Positions 1 through 5,540 of a stretch of 5,642 nucleotides of DNA are shown here, piece after piece. How positions within the stretch are numbered: the stretch's first letter is position 1; each line of letters starts with the position of its first letter. The DNA comes from Dehalococcoidia bacterium (GTDB lineage Bacteria > Chloroflexota > Dehalococcoidia > Tepidiformales > Tepidiformaceae). Location of the stretch: positions 1 to 5,642 of the forward strand of contig VXRS01000303.1 in assembly GCA_009838385.1 (NCBI GenBank), in the 5' to 3' direction. The position numbers were made by a program, and so were the translations under genes. The notes under the pieces are model-generated. The model saw nothing but the letters and a program-made list of their open reading frames with translations, made no database searches and had not been told where the DNA came from.

Positions 1-624
1 GCCGAGTTCCGCGGCCAGCGCATGAACGCCGACGAGATCAAGGGCTTCATCGCGCTGCTGCTGGCGGCCGGGGGAGATACGACCGACAAGGCCATTGCGC
101 TCATGTGGTACCACATGCTCTACACCCGCCCCGACCAGTTCGAGGAGGTGAAGAAGACCCCCGAGTTGTGGACCAACGTCTTCACCGAGATGATGCGCTA
201 CGACCCCGTCGTCCACTTCCAGTACCGCTACACCACGCGCGAGGTGAAGCTGCACGGGCAGGTCATCCCCGAGCGCGCGAGCATCACGCTGCTTCTCGGC
301 GCCGGCAACCGCGACGAGCGCGTCTTCAAGGATCCCGACACCTTCGACATCTTCCGGGAAGACCTGCACATGGGCCGCGAGCTCCGCTCCGGCCGCTATC
401 CCGACGGCAAGCACGGGCACCTCGGCTTCGGGATGGGCCAGCACTTCTGCATGGGCTACGCCATGGCGCGCCAGGAGGCGATCATCGCCTCCACCCGCCT
501 CCTCGAGGCGATGAAGAACCCGCGTCCCAAGTTCCCGACGCACCCCGGCGTCACTTCGCCGAACCTTGGTTCCGGCGGCTTCCGCTCGCCCGTGGAGCTC
601 TGGGTCGAATTCGACACGGACTAG
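1..624 (+). CDS. Cytochrome P450, C-terminal part (5' end lies outside the window)
   Basis: Heme-thiolate monooxygenase, cytosolic in bacteria, using O2 and two electrons from a ferredoxin or similar partner. The reading frame is open from base 1, so the gene starts upstream; about 207 residues remain, roughly the second half of a bacterial P450. Counting from the Met at base 22, the I-helix oxygen-activation motif AAGGDTT is at 15-21 with an Asp-Thr pair, the K-helix ExxR is E56-R59 (EMMR), and the heme loop FGMGQHFCMG is at 136-145 with Cys143 as the iron ligand (codon 448-450). Unusually, about 20 residues separate FDIFR from HLGFG, where most bacterial P450s have about 4 or 5. The downstream hydrolase follows after 12 nt, which suggests one transcript. 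The family call is secure; the substrate and the CYP family number cannot be told. Confidence 0.96.
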   Translation, partial: AEFRGQRMNADEIKGFIALLLAAGGDTTDKAIALMWYHMLYTRPDQFEEVKKTPELWTNVFTEMMRYDPVVHFQYRYTTREVKLHGQVIPERASITLLLGAGNRDERVFKDPDTFDIFREDLHMGRELRSGRYPDGKHGHLGFGMGQHFCMGYAMARQEAIIASTRLLEAMKNPRPKFPTHPGVTSPNLGSGGFRSPVELWVEFDTD

Positions 625-627
625 GCC

Positions 628-632
628 GGAGG
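628..632 (+). promoter_or_regulatory. Shine-Dalgarno site of the alpha/beta hydrolase gene
   Basis: GGAGG lies 4 nt before the ATG at 637 and just after the P450 stop codon (622-624). It supports that ATG as the start, and it supports translation of the hydrolase from the same message as the P450. Confidence 0.7.
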
Positions 633-636
633 TTCG

Positions 637-1437
637 ATGGCGCTCGATCTGGAGGTCATCGCCCGCAAGGCCGAGGGCGGGTCCGACTACCCGCCGCTCC
701 TCTTCGTCCACGGCTCCTGCCACGGCGCCTGGTGCTGGGACGAGCACTTCCTGCCGTATTTCGCCGAGCGCGGCTTCGACGCCTACGCCCTGAGCTTGCG
801 CGGCCACGGCGGGAGCGCAAGCCCGCGCAGCCTCCGCTGGACCTCCATCGCGTCCTACGTAGCCGATGTCGAGCAGGTAGCCGCCGAGCTGCCCCGCGAG
901 CCCGTCGTCATCGGCCACTCGCTCGGCGGCTACGTCGTGCAGAAGTACCTCGAGAGGCACGACCCACCCGGCGCCGTGCTTGTCGCGCCCTCGCCCCGGC
1001 GGGGCATGCGCAGCGTGTGGCTGCGCTCGTCGCTGCGCGACCCGTGGCCGTTCTTCAAGATGTGGCTCACCCTGGACCCCTACGCCCTCTTCGCTACGCC
1101 CGAGCGCTGTCACCGATTCCTGTTCTCTCCGGACATGGACGAGGAGACCGTGCGCCGGTACTGGGCCCGCCTGGGGCACGAGTCCGTCCGCTCCGCGGTG
1201 GAGACGCTCGGGAAGCCTCCCGACGCCGAGCGCATTCGCTGTACGCCCATGCTCATTCTCGGAGCGGCTGAGGACCGCATCGTCCCCGAGCCCCCGCTCA
1301 GGGATACGGCCACGGACTATGGCGCCGATTTCACCATGGTCCCCGACATGGCCCACGACATGATGCTGGAGGAGGACTGGCAGGAGGCCGCCGGCGCCAT
1401 GTTCGACTGGCTCAGCCGCACGCTAAGCCCGGCCTGA
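637..1437 (+). CDS. Alpha/beta hydrolase fold protein (probable esterase or lactonase)
   Basis: A 266-residue soluble hydrolase with a complete canonical catalytic set. The oxyanion-hole segment HGSCHGAWCW is at 25-34, the nucleophile elbow GHSLGG at 93-98 with Ser95, the acid is probably Asp213 in LGAAEDRIV, and the base is His240 in DMAHDMM. Residues about 116-195, rich in Arg, Trp and Phe, would form the lid over the active site. There is no signal peptide, so it should be cytosolic. The HGxCHGAW pattern resembles that of plant methylesterases and hydroxynitrile lyases and of many bacterial esterases; this is a resemblance only. The 12-nt spacing after the P450 suggests that it acts on the same compound, for example by hydrolysing an ester or lactone. 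The exact substrate is unknown, and haloalkane or epoxide hydrolysis is less likely because the nucleophile is Ser. Confidence 0.95.
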   Translation: MALDLEVIARKAEGGSDYPPLLFVHGSCHGAWCWDEHFLPYFAERGFDAYALSLRGHGGSASPRSLRWTSIASYVADVEQVAAELPREPVVIGHSLGGYVVQKYLERHDPPGAVLVAPSPRRGMRSVWLRSSLRDPWPFFKMWLTLDPYALFATPERCHRFLFSPDMDEETVRRYWARLGHESVRSAVETLGKPPDAERIRCTPMLILGAAEDRIVPEPPLRDTATDYGADFTMVPDMAHDMMLEEDWQEAAGAMFDWLSRTLSPA

Positions 1438-1446
1438 TCGTGCCTG

Positions 1447-1452
1447 TACACT
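1447..1452 (+). promoter_or_regulatory. Possible -10 element upstream of the HAD phosphatase gene
   Basis: TACACT matches TATAAT at four of six positions and sits 50 nt before the chosen GTG start. No good -35 hexamer is seen at 16-18 bp upstream. The surrounding CGTG...TACACTCCC resembles the sequence before the second P450 (CGTG...CATACTCCCC), which is the main reason for listing it. It is weak on its own. Confidence 0.25.
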
Positions 1453-1485
1453 CCCACCGACCACCGACCCGGCTGGCGTGGCACC

Positions 1486-1492
1486 GGAAGGG
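1486..1492 (+). promoter_or_regulatory. Shine-Dalgarno site that decides the HAD gene start
   Basis: GGAAGGG lies 9 nt before the GTG at 1502. The alternative in-frame GTG at 1478 has no purine-rich site ahead of it, so the start at 1502 is preferred. Confidence 0.55.
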
Positions 1493-1501
1493 CTTGAGCG
1501 C

Positions 1502-2143
1502 GTGAAGAAGTACATACTCTTCGATCATGATGGCGTTCTGGTGGATACCGAATTCTGGTACTTCAAGGCCGGAGAGCGCGCCCTCGCCGACATTGGATTC
1601 ACCCAGGATAGGGATCAGTACATCCGGGACATGACTAAGGGAATGGCCACGTGGGCCCAGGCAAGGGCGGCGGGCATCGATGAACAGACCATCAGCAGGC
1701 AGCGCGAGGTCCGCAATGCCTACTACCAGGAATACCTGAGAACCGAAGCCATCGAGATCGACGGCGTCGTCGAGACGCTTGCTGAGCTGTCAAAGCACGT
1801 CCGCATGGCCATCATCACGACTGCGAAACGTGCGGACTTCGAAGTCATCCACGAAAAGCGCCAGATTACGCAATTCATGGATTTCGTCCTTGCTCGCGAA
1901 GACTACGAACTTGCCAAGCCGCACCCGGAACCATACCTGGCCGGCCTGAAGCGCCTCGGAGCCACCAAAGAGGAGACGCTGGTTGTGGAGGATTCATCCA
2001 GGGGTCTGGACTCGGCTGTCGCGGCTGGTATCGACTGCGTCATCGTCCACAACGACTTTACGAAGTCGCACGACTTTTCACAGGCTAGCTATCGAATCGA
2101 TACCCTGAGTGAATTGAAAGGGATCATCCTCAATGCCGTCTGA
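1502..2143 (+). CDS. HAD-superfamily hydrolase, beta-phosphoglucomutase/phosphatase-like
   Basis: A 213-residue cytosolic enzyme of the haloacid dehalogenase superfamily, which forms an aspartyl-phosphate intermediate and needs Mg2+. All four motifs are visible. Motif I is FDHDGVLVDTE with nucleophile Asp8 and acid/base Asp10. Motif II is IITTA, with Thr106 the likely residue. Motif III is Lys139 in LAKPHPEP. Motif IV is VVEDSSRG with Glu163-Asp164. Residues about 15-85 form a helical C1 cap, as in phosphoglycolate phosphatases and beta-phosphoglucomutases. It starts at GTG 1502, behind GGAAGGG; a GTG at 1478 would add eight residues before the hydrophobic first strand. G+C is about 57% by hand count, against about 63-77% in sampled neighbouring lines, which hints at separate ancestry. 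It stands alone, with gaps of 64 and 114 nt. The phosphorylated substrate cannot be told. Confidence 0.94.
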   Translation: MKKYILFDHDGVLVDTEFWYFKAGERALADIGFTQDRDQYIRDMTKGMATWAQARAAGIDEQTISRQREVRNAYYQEYLRTEAIEIDGVVETLAELSKHVRMAIITTAKRADFEVIHEKRQITQFMDFVLAREDYELAKPHPEPYLAGLKRLGATKEETLVVEDSSRGLDSAVAAGIDCVIVHNDFTKSHDFSQASYRIDTLSELKGIILNAV

Positions 2144-2162
2144 AGGAGCCTCTGCCTCCGTG

Positions 2163-2171
2163 TGCCATACT
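2163..2171 (+). promoter_or_regulatory. Possible extended -10 promoter element for the second P450
   Basis: TGCCATACT reads as an extended -10 (TG, one base, then CATACT, four of six matches to TATAAT), 86 nt before the ATG. No convincing -35 is seen. The CATACTCCCC context resembles the TACACTCCC before the HAD gene. If it is real, the P450 has its own promoter and a leader of roughly 80 nt. Confidence 0.28.
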
Positions 2172-2245
2172 CCCCGGGGCCACGGCTTCGCGGCGCTCCC
2201 TGGGTCCGGAATCCGTTGGCGCAGCGCGAAGTCGCCGTTCGTGGT

Positions 2246-2251
2246 GGGAGG
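2246..2251 (+). promoter_or_regulatory. Shine-Dalgarno site that decides the second P450 start
   Basis: GGGAGG with a 6-nt spacer to the ATG at 2258 is close to ideal. It makes this ATG far more likely than the in-frame GTG at 2162. Confidence 0.75.
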
Positions 2252-2257
2252 TGCGCG

Positions 2258-3496
2258 ATGACCCTCAGCATCGACGAAGTCGACCTTTTCTCCCCGGAGA
2301 CGCAGGAAGACTGGTACCCCTCCTACCACGCCATCCTCGACCAGGCCCCTGTCTACCCCATCCCCGGTCGCAACATGTTCCTCGTCTCGAAGTTCGAGGA
2401 CATCGCCTGGATCGTGCGCAACCCTGATCGCTTCCCCCACAACCCCACCGGCAGCCACGGCCTCCTCATGAGCGACGAGGCCAAGGCCTACCACGAGGAG
2501 CACGGCTACCCCCGCATCCAGCCCCTCAGCACCAACCCGCCCGAGCACCGCCGCTACCGCGAGCTCGTCGACCCCTTCTTCTCTCCCGCCGGCGCCACCC
2601 GCCAGCAGGAGATGATCACCGCCACCATCGAGGAGCTCGTCGACGAGATCGTGGCGAAGGGGACCGTCGAGTTCGTCGAGGACTTTGCCGTCCCCCTCCC
2701 GGTTCGGGTGATCACGCTCATGCTCGGCTTCCCGCTGGAGGACATCCCCCGGCTCCGCGTCTGGTCGAACGCCTGGGTCATGCCCTTCCAGATGGGGCTC
2801 ACCCATGAGGAGCAGATGTACCTCGCCGAGAAGGGCGTCGAGTTCCAGAAGTACATCGATGGCTTCATCGACGAGCGCCGCGCCAATCCGGGCGAGGACG
2901 TGCTCTCCCACCTCGCGTCGCGCGCCCGCTACGGCGGCGAACGCCCCCTCTCCAACGCCGAGATCGTCGGCATCATCAGCCACCTCTACATCGGTGGGAA
3001 CGAGACGACGACCTTCGCCCTCACCTCGGCGCTCTGGCTTCTGACGCAGGATCCGTCACTCTGGCAACGCCTGAAGGAAGACCGCTCACGCGTGCGCTTC
3101 TTCGTCGAGGAGGTGCTGCGCCTCGAATCCCCTACACAGGGCCTCTTCCGGGTCACCGTCCAGGACGAGGAGCTGCGCGGCGTGAAGATTCCCGCCGGCT
3201 CCGTCCTCCATCTCCGCTTCGCCGCCGCCAACCGCGACGGCGACGAGTTCCCCGCTCCCGACGACTTCAGTCTCGAACGTCCCAACGCCGCCAAGCACGT
3301 CGCCTTCTCGCAGGGCGAGCACATGTGCCCCGGCGCGGGCCTCTCCCGGCTCGAGCAGAACATCACCTGGGAGACGATGCTGGACCGCGTGCAGCGCTTC
3401 GACCTCGTGCCCGGCGCCAACGACTTCACTCACCTGCCCGGCTTCGTCTTGCGCGGCCTCAAGGAGCTCCACGTCACCCTGACGCCCGTGGAGTAG
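2258..3496 (+). CDS. Cytochrome P450, complete
   Basis: A 412-residue heme-thiolate monooxygenase, the usual length for a soluble bacterial P450, with no membrane anchor. Motifs appear in order: the C-helix segment NPPEHRRYR at 93-101, whose basic residues usually contact heme propionates; the I-helix IGGNETT at 245-251 with Glu249-Thr250 as the acid-alcohol pair; the K-helix ExxR at E285-R288 (EVLR); and the heme loop FSQGEHMCPG at 350-359 with Cys357 as the iron ligand. FSQG replaces the commoner FG-G form, but Cys and both glycines are kept. It starts at ATG 2258, behind GGGAGG. It shares the strand of the upstream P450/hydrolase pair but is 114 nt from the HAD gene, so it is probably transcribed separately. 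It should depend on an external ferredoxin system, not seen here. Substrate unknown; CYP family not assignable by eye. Confidence 0.97.
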   Translation: MTLSIDEVDLFSPETQEDWYPSYHAILDQAPVYPIPGRNMFLVSKFEDIAWIVRNPDRFPHNPTGSHGLLMSDEAKAYHEEHGYPRIQPLSTNPPEHRRYRELVDPFFSPAGATRQQEMITATIEELVDEIVAKGTVEFVEDFAVPLPVRVITLMLGFPLEDIPRLRVWSNAWVMPFQMGLTHEEQMYLAEKGVEFQKYIDGFIDERRANPGEDVLSHLASRARYGGERPLSNAEIVGIISHLYIGGNETTTFALTSALWLLTQDPSLWQRLKEDRSRVRFFVEEVLRLESPTQGLFRVTVQDEELRGVKIPAGSVLHLRFAAANRDGDEFPAPDDFSLERPNAAKHVAFSQGEHMCPGAGLSRLEQNITWETMLDRVQRFDLVPGANDFTHLPGFVLRGLKELHVTLTPVE

Positions 3497-3509
3497 GGAC
3501 TCCCCCTAC
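3493..3509. terminator. Small inverted repeat spanning two convergent stop codons
   Basis: GTAGGG (3493-3498) and CCCTAC (3504-3509) are perfect complements around a 5-nt loop. The TAG stop of the P450 lies in one arm and the TAG stop of the DUF2461 gene, read on the other strand, lies in the opposite arm. There is no T-run on either side, so it is not a classic intrinsic terminator. It is the only hairpin found in the convergent junction and could slow polymerase from both directions, or be chance. Confidence 0.3.
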
Positions 3510-4171
3510 AGGTGCTCGACCAGCCAGCGGTGCACGTCGGCGCACCTGAGAAGGTGTCGCGCGCACCACGGAGCGAAGTCTGAGCCGTCCTCCGGGAACG
3601 GCTCCATCCAGCGGACCTGGAGCCACTTGCAGCGAAGCAGGTCCGCGCGTGGGTGCTCGGCCGGATACGGCTTCGGGACGCGCTTGTACTCCACGCCTGC
3701 GACATCAGCACCCATCTCCGCCACCAGCTCCGCGATCGCGGAGGCGAGCGGAGCGCCCGTCGCCTCTTCGGCGACAAGCTCCCGCCAGCCATCCAGCGAC
3801 GGCAGCATGACCCCCGTGGCGAAGCCCACCTCGTCCGCGGCAAGCCGCACGAACAGCGTGGGCGCGGTCTTCTTCTTCTCACCCTCCCACCAGCGAAAGA
3901 GCAGGTGGTCCTTGTAGGGAGTCTTGTCGGAGGAGAAGCGGATGTCGCGGTTGATCGGTGAGATGGAGCCGTTGACGCGAGGCAAGCCCACGATCGCCGG
4001 CGACAGCTCTTTCCGGAGGTCCGTCGCGACCGCCTCGACGAGCGCTTTCGCGGGCTCGGCGATGAGCGTCTGGTAGGCCTTGCGGTTCGCATCGAACCAG
4101 TCCTTGTCGTGCGTAGGAAGCTCTCGCAGGAAGTCGCGCGCCTCTGTCGGGAAAGAGACGGGAGCGGTCAT
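3506..4171 (-). CDS. DUF2461 (TIGR02453-type) family protein
   Basis: A 221-residue soluble protein, the usual size for this family. Near the N-terminus, FLRELPTHDKDWFDANRKAY (14-33) matches the family's opening pattern of a leucine-rich start followed by WF and NR-x-Y. The central block, SPINRDIRFSSDKTPYKDHL (71-90), is its most characteristic stretch (RD-RFS-DK-PYK). This is followed by a beta-rich region with LFVRLAADEVGFATGVMLPS (106-125). The biochemical role of the family is not established. The start codon overlaps the stop of the upstream small gene in an ATGA (4168-4171), which suggests translational coupling; there is only a weak purine tract (GGGGG) ahead of it. It is the last gene of the operon and converges on the second P450, 9 nt from its stop. 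An in-frame extension upstream of 4171 is open but runs through the neighbouring gene and is rejected. Confidence 0.92.
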   Translation of the reverse strand: MTAPVSFPTEARDFLRELPTHDKDWFDANRKAYQTLIAEPAKALVEAVATDLRKELSPAIVGLPRVNGSISPINRDIRFSSDKTPYKDHLLFRWWEGEKKKTAPTLFVRLAADEVGFATGVMLPSLDGWRELVAEEATGAPLASAIAELVAEMGADVAGVEYKRVPKPYPAEHPRADLLRCKWLQVRWMEPFPEDGSDFAPWCARHLLRCADVHRWLVEHL

Positions 4172-4515
4172 GCCGTGCCCCCGTCGACGAACGCGCGCCC
4201 TTCGTCGAGGAGCGCCTGCCACAGGTCGGCGTCGCGACCCGGCACGTGGACCCACTCCCGGAACCGCCTCCCGGCCGGGGCGAATGGCAGGCCCGTCCCC
4301 GCTTCGACCAACTCCTCCACCCTGCCCGCGGGGATCTTCACGATCAGGTCGCCCGAGCGGTGCTCGGCCATTGCGAGGAAGCCCCCGCTGCTCGTACGCA
4401 GGCACGGGAACCCCATGATCGTGCCTTCCTCTACCTCGCCCGCAGCAAGAAGCGGTTCCGCCAGCTCCTGGAAGAGCGCGCCGTCGAAGCCCGGGCCGGT
4501 ACGGATTGGGCTCAT
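4168..4515 (-). CDS. Small TfoX N-terminal / MmcQ-YjbR-like protein
   Basis: A 115-residue soluble protein. The order GTIMGFPCLR (31-40), FLAMAEH (46-52), GDLIVKIP (55-62), then AGRVEELVEAG and PFAPAGRRFREWVHV (77-91) follows the pattern of small proteins with the TfoX N-terminal or MmcQ/YjbR fold: a glycine-rich strand, an FAM strand, a lysine-containing strand, a helix and an EWV strand. Related proteins are often labelled DNA-binding or competence-related, but for stand-alone copies this is not proven. The stop overlaps the DUF2461 start (ATGA), and the start overlaps the stop of the membrane protein gene (ATGA, 4512-4515), so it sits in the middle of a coupled operon. The likely ribosome binding site, AGGG 4 nt before the ATG, lies inside a 12-bp palindrome. 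The family assignment between TfoX and YjbR is uncertain; the coding call is strong. Confidence 0.85.
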   Translation of the reverse strand: MSPIRTGPGFDGALFQELAEPLLAAGEVEEGTIMGFPCLRTSSGGFLAMAEHRSGDLIVKIPAGRVEELVEAGTGLPFAPAGRRFREWVHVPGRDADLWQALLDEGRAFVDGGTA

Positions 4516-5540
4516 TGGCCCTGCAGGGCGCGGCGCACCCTGTTCATGGCTACAGCCGGCTGGGGCGGGCCATCCCTCCCGAACCTGGGGATGGCGTCAC
4601 GCCAGCCCAGCCGCATGTCCCAGGCGGCCAGTGGCGCCAGCAGGATCGCCGGCAGGATGATGATCGCCTCCACCCCGACTGCGTAGGAGAGCGCCGCCGC
4701 CTGGGTCTCGCCCAGCGCCACCAGCGCCTCCTTCGCGAGGAACGCGAGGCCGACGCTCGCCTGCGCCAGGGGAATGCCCGCGCCGATGTTCGCCGCCGCC
4801 ACCACGAAGACGTGCACGAGGAAGTTGAGGCTGATGCCGAGCGAGGCCGCCACGGCCCAGTAGAGGAGGGCCTCGCTCATCCAGATCGCAGCCGTGAGGA
4901 CCAGCACGTTCGTCGTCTGGCGGGGGCTCTGCACGGAGCGCAGGCCTCGCAGGAACGGCTCGATGCGAGGATGCGCGAGCAGCCCCCGCCAGCCGATCGC
5001 TGAGGGGGGCTCCCCCCGCTCCCGCGTCAGGAACCACGCCAGCGCGATCCCCGCCGGCGTGCCGAACAACATGAACGCCCCGAGCCCGGTGAAGCTGTCG
5101 CCGATCGTGAGCGTCGCGATGGCGACCGCCATGAGGAGGGCGAACACGAAGCCGTCCATGATCCGTTCCAGCGCCTCCGCCCCCAGCAGCTCCAGCCGTC
5201 CGATCCCGAATTTCTTGGCAGTCACCTGGATCATGAGCACGTAGCCAAGCCCGAACGGCAGGGCCATGTTCGCCGCCTGGCCGAGGATCACGCGCGGGAA
5301 GGCCCGCCGCGTCGTCACCGCCTTCAGGTGCTCGACCAGGATCCTCCAGCGAATGGCGCGCAACCAGTAACGCGTGAAGAACACCAGCGCGATGGGGACG
5401 AGGAAGCGCAGGTCCGCCTTCTGCAGCGTCCTCGCGACATCACCCAGGTGCACGTCGCGAAGCAGCAACCAGACGAGAAAGAGGCTGATGGCGATGCCGA
5501 CCGCGAGCCTTATCGGCTTGCCCAGTCGCCCAAGCGACAC
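4512..5540 (-). CDS. Polytopic membrane protein, LPG synthase TM region / UPF0104 family
   Basis: A 342-residue integral membrane protein with about seven to nine hydrophobic segments. Clear ones are near residues 11-28, 44-60, 128-146, 150-170, 212-235, 238-258 and 282-306. Family marks are RAIRWRILVEHL (61-72), following the second segment, and ALERIMDGFVFALL (123-136), which carries the conserved ER--D pattern. The family includes the flippase-like half of MprF and stand-alone proteins linked to lipid or glycolipid transfer. There is no C-terminal aminoacyl-transferase domain here, so lysyl-lipid synthesis is not implied. I choose the GTG at 5540 because GGAGGG precedes it by 5 nt; a TTG at 5570 would add ten basic residues but has only a weak GGGA. 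It is the first gene of the operon, and its TGA overlaps the next ATG. Confidence 0.93.
   Translation of the reverse strand: MSLGRLGKPIRLAVGIAISLFLVWLLLRDVHLGDVARTLQKADLRFLVPIALVFFTRYWLRAIRWRILVEHLKAVTTRRAFPRVILGQAANMALPFGLGYVLMIQVTAKKFGIGRLELLGAEALERIMDGFVFALLMAVAIATLTIGDSFTGLGAFMLFGTPAGIALAWFLTRERGEPPSAIGWRGLLAHPRIEPFLRGLRSVQSPRQTTNVLVLTAAIWMSEALLYWAVAASLGISLNFLVHVFVVAAANIGAGIPLAQASVGLAFLAKEALVALGETQAAALSYAVGVEAIIILPAILLAPLAAWDMRLGWRDAIPRFGRDGPPQPAVAMNRVRRALQGQ
4518..4529. repeat. 12-bp perfect palindrome at the ribosome binding site of the TfoX-like gene
   Basis: GCCCTGCAGGGC reads the same on both strands. It lies in the last codons of the membrane protein gene, directly before the ATG of the next gene, and covers the AGGG that would serve as its Shine-Dalgarno site. 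It may be chance in GC-rich coding DNA. Confidence 0.4.

Larger units (their letters stand above)
2144..2257 (+). other. Intergenic leader before the second P450
   Basis: A 114-nt gap between the HAD stop and the preferred P450 start. It holds a possible extended -10 (2163-2171) and the Shine-Dalgarno site at 2246-2251. A 7-bp complementary pair, CTTCGCG at 2186-2192 and CGCGAAG at 2225-2231, encloses 32 nt and could fold in a leader transcript, though such pairs arise by chance in GC-rich DNA. The gap is open in the P450 frame from a GTG at 2162, but nothing in the predicted 32-residue extension looks like protein of this family. Confidence 0.45.

Noticed and set aside
105..1271. Long 388-codon open frame across the P450 end and the hydrolase
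   Set aside because: It is extremely rich in Arg, Ala and Pro with no domain pattern. It is the shifted-frame shadow of two genes that carry intact catalytic motifs.
2145..2159. GGAG...CTCC inverted repeat as a terminator after the HAD gene
   Set aside because: The stem is only 4 bp with a 7-nt loop and no T-run, which is too weak to call.
2162..2257. N-terminal extension of the second P450 from a GTG at 2162
   Set aside because: There is no ribosome binding site before that GTG and the extra 32 residues look like translated non-coding sequence. The ATG at 2258 has an ideal GGGAGG and gives normal family length.
2078..2983. 301-codon minus-strand frame opposite the second P450
   Set aside because: Its composition (Gly, Val, Asp, Glu, Leu runs) is typical of the antisense of GC-rich coding DNA. 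The plus strand holds a P450 with every motif in place.
1..3496. Tandem duplication of P450 genes
   Set aside because: The I-helix, ExxR, meander and heme-loop sequences differ at most non-invariant positions and the loop length before the cysteine differs, so they are distinct family members.
4172..4405. N-terminal extension of the DUF2461 protein
   Set aside because: The upstream frame is open only because of high G+C. It runs through the TfoX-like gene in another frame, and the family homology begins just after the Met at 4171.
4506..5003. Plus-strand frames opposite the membrane protein gene, and the matching one at 5328-5624
   Set aside because: They are Arg/His/Asp-rich with no hydrophobic pattern or motif, whereas the minus strand encodes a multi-pass membrane protein with family motifs.
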